The position numbers and the translations under genes are program-made. Shown here piece after piece: positions 14,221 through 16,964 of a DNA stretch of 16,964 bases (positions are counted from its first letter, which is position 1; every line of letters starts with the position of its first letter). The DNA lies in NCBI GenBank assembly GCA_030639215.1, contig DAOWDD010000001.1, positions 1 to 16,964 on the forward strand. Reading direction: 5' to 3'. The DNA comes from Dehalococcoidia bacterium. GTDB lineage: Bacteria; Chloroflexota; Dehalococcoidia; Dehalococcoidales; UBA5760. The notes below the pieces were generated by a model. The model worked only from the letters and a program-made list of their open reading frames with translations, was not told the DNA's origin and did no database searches.

Positions 14221-15193
14221 TTTTAATGTAAGAAAGATGGGCTGGCTGATACCACTAATCATAGTGTTGTGCATTATGCCATTCTTCATGGGAAGATACC
14301 GGGTTGAGGTGGCTATTCTGTTCTTTACCTACATCATCCTGGCACAAAGCTACCGCCTGGTCAATACCACCGGAGACTGGTCTCTTTGCCACTATGTTCT
14401 GTTCGGCGTTGGTGCCTACGCCAGTGGTTTACTAGCCAAGTATTCCGGTATGCCGGTTTGGGTAGCTATTCCCATGGGTGGGGTGATGGCAAGCGTTGTC
14501 GCCCTGGGAATCTGGCAGCCCCTGCTGAGAACCAAGGGGTTCGGCTTTTTTATCGCCTCCTACGCTCTGGGGGAATTTGTAAGGTTGATCTGGGTAAAGG
14601 TCCACAATCCCTTCGGGGGTCCCCGAGGAATAATAGATATTCCCTATCCGCCGGTGGTGGGAACAATAGACTTTAGCAAGCCTATCCCTTACTACTTCAT
14701 GGCGATGGGGATAATGCTTGCAATGCTGTTCCTTATGTACCGGATAGACAGGTCACGGATAGGGGATGCCTGGAAGGGTATTCATACCGACCCGTTGCTC
14801 TCAGAAACCGTGGGCATCAGCGTTCCCAGGTACAGGCTCCTTGCTGCTCTGACCGGTGCCTTTTTTGCCGGCGTCGCCGGTGCCCTCCTGGTGCACCGCA
14901 TCGGCGCTGTGGACCCGAGGGTGTTCGACATAATCAGCATGGTTTATCTTGTTATCTGGGTGGTGGTGGGTGGCACGACCACCTTCTGGGGGCCCATATT
15001 GGGGGTAGCCGTAATGCAAACCGTTTTCGAGGTGTCACGGCCGCTGTTGGAAATGAGGCCAGCTATATTCGGCGCTATCTTGATACTGTTTTTAATCTTC
15101 CTGCCCGGTGGATTGGAGAGCCTGGGCCCCAAGTTCAAACGGCTGTTTAAGAAGCGTAGCGGAGAAGAAGCGGTATCCGGCTACTCACCGTGA
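14207..15193 (+). CDS. livM: Branched-chain amino acid ABC transporter permease LivM
   Basis: A 328-residue membrane protein that pairs with LivH. It shows the family blocks FGVGAYASGLLAKYSG, RTKGFGFFIASYALGEFVRL, GGPRGIIDIPYP, GDAWKGIHTDPLLSETVGI (the ATPase-contact loop) and GGTTTFWGPILG. The extended N-terminus and hydrophobic segments match the usual LivM topology. The start is uncertain. GTG at 14207, overlapping livH by 14 bp and preceded by AGGGG, is used here. ATG at 14237 with a weak AAGAAAG is the alternative and would remove ten residues. The gene ends before a bidirectional terminator. Confidence 0.9.
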   Translation: MLQYNFNVRKMGWLIPLIIVLCIMPFFMGRYRVEVAILFFTYIILAQSYRLVNTTGDWSLCHYVLFGVGAYASGLLAKYSGMPVWVAIPMGGVMASVVALGIWQPLLRTKGFGFFIASYALGEFVRLIWVKVHNPFGGPRGIIDIPYPPVVGTIDFSKPIPYYFMAMGIMLAMLFLMYRIDRSRIGDAWKGIHTDPLLSETVGISVPRYRLLAALTGAFFAGVAGALLVHRIGAVDPRVFDIISMVYLVIWVVVGGTTTFWGPILGVAVMQTVFEVSRPLLEMRPAIFGAILILFLIFLPGGLESLGPKFKRLFKKRSGEEAVSGYSP

Positions 15194-15236
15194 AGGCGTT
15201 AGGTTGAACTGGCTGCTGCTAAAGTTTGCCGAAAAT

Positions 15237-15270
15237 AATAACCCGGGTAGCTATTACTACCCGGGTTATT
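15237..15270. terminator. Bidirectional terminator between livM and livF
   Basis: AATAACCCGGGTAG (15237-15250) pairs perfectly with CTACCCGGGTTATT (15257-15270), a 14-bp stem with a 6-nt loop. T-rich tracts follow on both strands, so it can stop both livKHM and livGF transcripts. Confidence 0.85.
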
Positions 15271-15313
15271 TCTTTATTCCTCTTAGATTATCAGCTATCA
15301 GTAAAAGTAGCTG

Positions 15314-16021
15314 TTAGCCACCTAGGTAGGCTTTCTTTACCTCGGCGTTTTCCCGCAGGTCTTTGGCGGGGCCCTCTAGGACGATGTCACCCGTCTCCAG
15401 TACATACCCCTTTTCGGCCAGGGCCAGCGCGAGTCGGGCATTCTGCTCTACCAGAACGATGGTCCTACCCTCGGCATGAATATCCTTTATGATTTTGGCG
15501 ATTTCCTGGCACATGATAGGCGACAGGCCCAGCGATGGTTCATCCATAAGGATTAACTTGGGATTGGACATCAGGGCGCGCCCCATAGCTAACATCTGCT
15601 GTTCACCGCCGCTCAGGGTGCCACCAGCCTGCTTCTGCCGTTCCTTTAGAACTGGAAAATGGTGGAAAACCATTTTCATGTCTCTCTCTATCCCCGCCGT
15701 ATCGTTCCTTAGGAAAGCGCCCATCATTAGGTTTTCCTTGACCGTCATTTGGGGGAAAACCCTTCTCCCTTCGGGAACCTGAGCAATCCCCGCCTTGTTG
15801 ATTTTTTCCGGCGGCAGCTTATCTATTCTCTTGTCTTGAAACCAGATTTCCCCGGTGGTGGGGTGGTTTAAGCCGGAGATAGCTCTTAGTGTGGTGCTTT
15901 TACCTGCCCCATTGGCGCCGATAAGGGTGACGATACTGCCTTCATCAACCTCCATAGTGATATTCCTGATGGCGGATACCTTGTGATAGCAAACGGTAAT
16001 GTCCTTTAGGTTAAGCAGCAA
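15314..16021 (-). CDS. livF: Branched-chain amino acid ABC transporter ATPase LivF
   Basis: A 235-residue ABC ATPase. Walker A GANGAGKST (35-43), PEGRRVFPQMTVKENL typical of LivF, signature LSGGEQQ (136-142), Walker B LILMDEP (156-162) and VEQN in the switch position are all present; Gln instead of His there is normal for LivF. It drives transport with LivG. I place the start at TTG 16021 because AGGAGG stands 8 nt before it. A GTG at 16030 would sit directly on that ribosome-binding site, and the resulting MLLNLKD opening fits the family. The start overlaps the end of livG by 11 bp. It is transcribed towards livM and ends at the shared terminator. Confidence 0.92.
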   Translation of the reverse strand: MLLNLKDITVCYHKVSAIRNITMEVDEGSIVTLIGANGAGKSTTLRAISGLNHPTTGEIWFQDKRIDKLPPEKINKAGIAQVPEGRRVFPQMTVKENLMMGAFLRNDTAGIERDMKMVFHHFPVLKERQKQAGGTLSGGEQQMLAMGRALMSNPKLILMDEPSLGLSPIMCQEIAKIIKDIHAEGRTIVLVEQNARLALALAEKGYVLETGDIVLEGPAKDLRENAEVKKAYLGG

Positions 16022-16775
16022 CTTCTTCACCTCCTAGGTAGGCCTCGATAACATCCGGGTTCGCCAGTATCTCTTCGGGCGGGCCTTCGGCAAGAAGCTT
16101 GCCGAAATCGAGCACGCTTATCTGGATGCAGAGCCCCATCACTGACTTCATATCATGCTCTACCATTAAGATGGTAATCCCACTGTCATGCAACTTTCTA
16201 ATGAGGGCTATCATATGTTCCTTTTCTACCGGGTTCATGCCAGTTAACGGTTCGTCCAGCATCAATACCTTTGGCTCTGTAGCTAGAGCGATGGCGACCC
16301 CTAACGCCCTTTGATGGCCGTGGGGAAGGTTTAGCGCCAGTTCGTCCTTGAAAGGGCCTAGCTCCAAAAACTCAACTATCTCGAGGGCCTTTTTTTCATT
16401 CTCCTTTTCCATCTGTCTGGCGGTACCGGCGATTGCCCCGAAAATGGTTTCCTTGGCACGCAGGTGGCGCGCAATGACGACATTCTTCAGCACGGTGAAG
16501 TCGTGAAAAAGGGCGGTCCGTTGGAAGGTTCGTACCAGGCCCCTTTCCGCTATCCGGCTCGGCGAGAAACGAGATATGTCCTCGCCCTGGTATATTACAC
16601 TTCCCTTGGTTGGTCGATACACCCCGCTGATGACGTTAAAGAGGGTTGTCTTTCCGGCGCCGTTGGGGCCGATGAGCCCCCTGATTTCCCCCTCATCTAT
16701 GGCAAGGTCAAGGTCACTTACTGCCGCCAGGCCACCGAAGTACTTACTTAACCCTCTCACTTCAAGTAAAGCCAC
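16011..16775 (-). CDS. livG: Branched-chain amino acid ABC transporter ATPase LivG
   Basis: A 254-residue ABC ATPase, partner of LivF. Walker A GPNGAGKTT (36-44), RTFQRTALF Q-loop (82-90), signature LPHGHQR (150-156), Walker B VLMLDEP (170-176) and switch His207 (VEHD) are visible. The signature departs from the canonical LSGGQ, but the LivG branch generally has LPYGxQR, so only the His is unusual. The start is GTG at 16775 with AAGGAGG 9 nt upstream. It has its own promoter and begins a two-gene unit running against livKHM. The C-terminal YLGGEEVAA tail is family-typical. Confidence 0.92.
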   Translation of the reverse strand: MALLEVRGLSKYFGGLAAVSDLDLAIDEGEIRGLIGPNGAGKTTLFNVISGVYRPTKGSVIYQGEDISRFSPSRIAERGLVRTFQRTALFHDFTVLKNVVIARHLRAKETIFGAIAGTARQMEKENEKKALEIVEFLELGPFKDELALNLPHGHQRALGVAIALATEPKVLMLDEPLTGMNPVEKEHMIALIRKLHDSGITILMVEHDMKSVMGLCIQISVLDFGKLLAEGPPEEILANPDVIEAYLGGEEVAA

Positions 16776-16808
16776 CGAATACCGCCTCCTTGCTTGTGCT
16801 AAGGTAAC

Positions 16809-16836
16809 AAAAAACTTCTGTCTTCCCTGCGGAAGT
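16809..16836 (-). promoter_or_regulatory. Terminator-like inverted repeat in the livG leader
   Basis: On the minus strand ACTTC (16836-16832) and GAAGT (16818-16814) are followed directly by a T-run (16814-16809). A competing CTTCC/GGAAG hairpin overlaps them. The short stem makes it weak, but it lies between the promoter and livG. Confidence 0.3.
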
Positions 16837-16848
16837 CAGCGTTTTGTG

Positions 16849-16877
16849 AGTCTAACATAGGTGTCCTGGTTTGTCAA
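16849..16877 (-). promoter_or_regulatory. livGF promoter
   Basis: On the minus strand there is a perfect TTGACA (16877-16872), a 17-bp spacer and TAGACT (16854-16849, four of six) with TG at the extended -10 position. Transcription would start near 16842, about 67 nt before the livG GTG. The first eleven bases, TTGACAAACCA, are identical to the aroF promoter. Confidence 0.65.
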
Positions 16878-16927
16878 TGGATTTTCTTCATAAGATATGC
16901 TGGTCGGGAGAATGGTTGCCGATGTGA

Positions 16928-16933
16928 TAGAAT
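16928..16933 (+). promoter_or_regulatory. Extended -10 for a gene at the window edge
   Basis: TGA-TAGAAT has five of six -10 consensus bases plus the upstream TG. No -35 is recognisable. It is divergent from the livG promoter and 22 nt before a possible start codon. Confidence 0.35.
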
Positions 16934-16954
16934 AGAAGAAATTAGGGAGCGGAA

Positions 16955-16964
16955 ATGTGGAGAA
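16955..16964 (+). CDS. Start of an unidentified plus-strand gene (cut by window end)
   Basis: ATG at 16955 is preceded by AGGGAG ending 6 nt upstream and by an extended -10 element. Only Met-Trp-Arg can be read, so nothing can be said about function. The combination of promoter, ribosome-binding site and ATG is the only support. Confidence 0.35.

Overview
The window looks like a moderately GC-rich bacterial chromosome segment, most likely from the Dehalococcoidia (Chloroflexota). That placement is inference. It rests on the compact, pathway-ordered aro/phe/tyr operon, a lipoprotein with a Pro/Thr/Glu linker, frequent GTG/TTG starts, and a mix of bacterial enzymes (AroB, P-loop AroK) with archaeal-looking ones (TyrA, the small kinase at 1604, type I AroD). 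I saw no rRNA, tRNA, CRISPR array, insertion sequence or phage gene.

Layout. Positions 1-176 hold the rubredoxin-like tail of a rubrerythrin, which converges on a CCA-adding/poly(A) polymerase family gene (244-1506, minus). A short divergent promoter region at 1507-1603 separates that gene from a plus-strand pair, a small P-loop kinase and a dCMP deaminase. From 11114 down to 2652 on the minus strand runs a nine-gene operon: aroF, aroB, aroD, aroE, aroK, aroA, aroC, pheA, tyrA. The genes follow the exact order of the reactions from DAHP to prephenate and its two products. All junctions overlap or are nearly contiguous (at most 18 nt).

The 655-bp gap at 11115-11769 is the most interesting part. 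On the minus strand, upstream of aroF, it contains a sigma-70-type promoter, a ribosome-binding site and a 29-codon leader ORF containing Tyr-Tyr-Thr-Arg-Phe-Ser-Phe-Thr-Trp. Downstream is a terminator hairpin whose 5' arm can pair instead with a G7-UU stretch at the end of the leader ORF. This has the parts of a ribosome-mediated attenuator reading all three aromatic amino acids at once, ahead of the common aromatic pathway. The other half of the gap holds candidate promoters, an inverted repeat and tandem repeats in front of the transporter genes.

The right third encodes a branched-chain/polar amino-acid type ABC transporter split over two converging units: livK-livH-livM on the plus strand and livG-livF on the minus strand, meeting at a strong bidirectional terminator. 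The livG promoter shares an 11-nt block and overall layout with the aroF promoter. A new plus-strand gene appears to start at 16955. The aro operon makes aromatic amino acids and the transporter probably imports amino acids. The promoter similarity hints at common control, but the true transport substrate cannot be read from the sequence.
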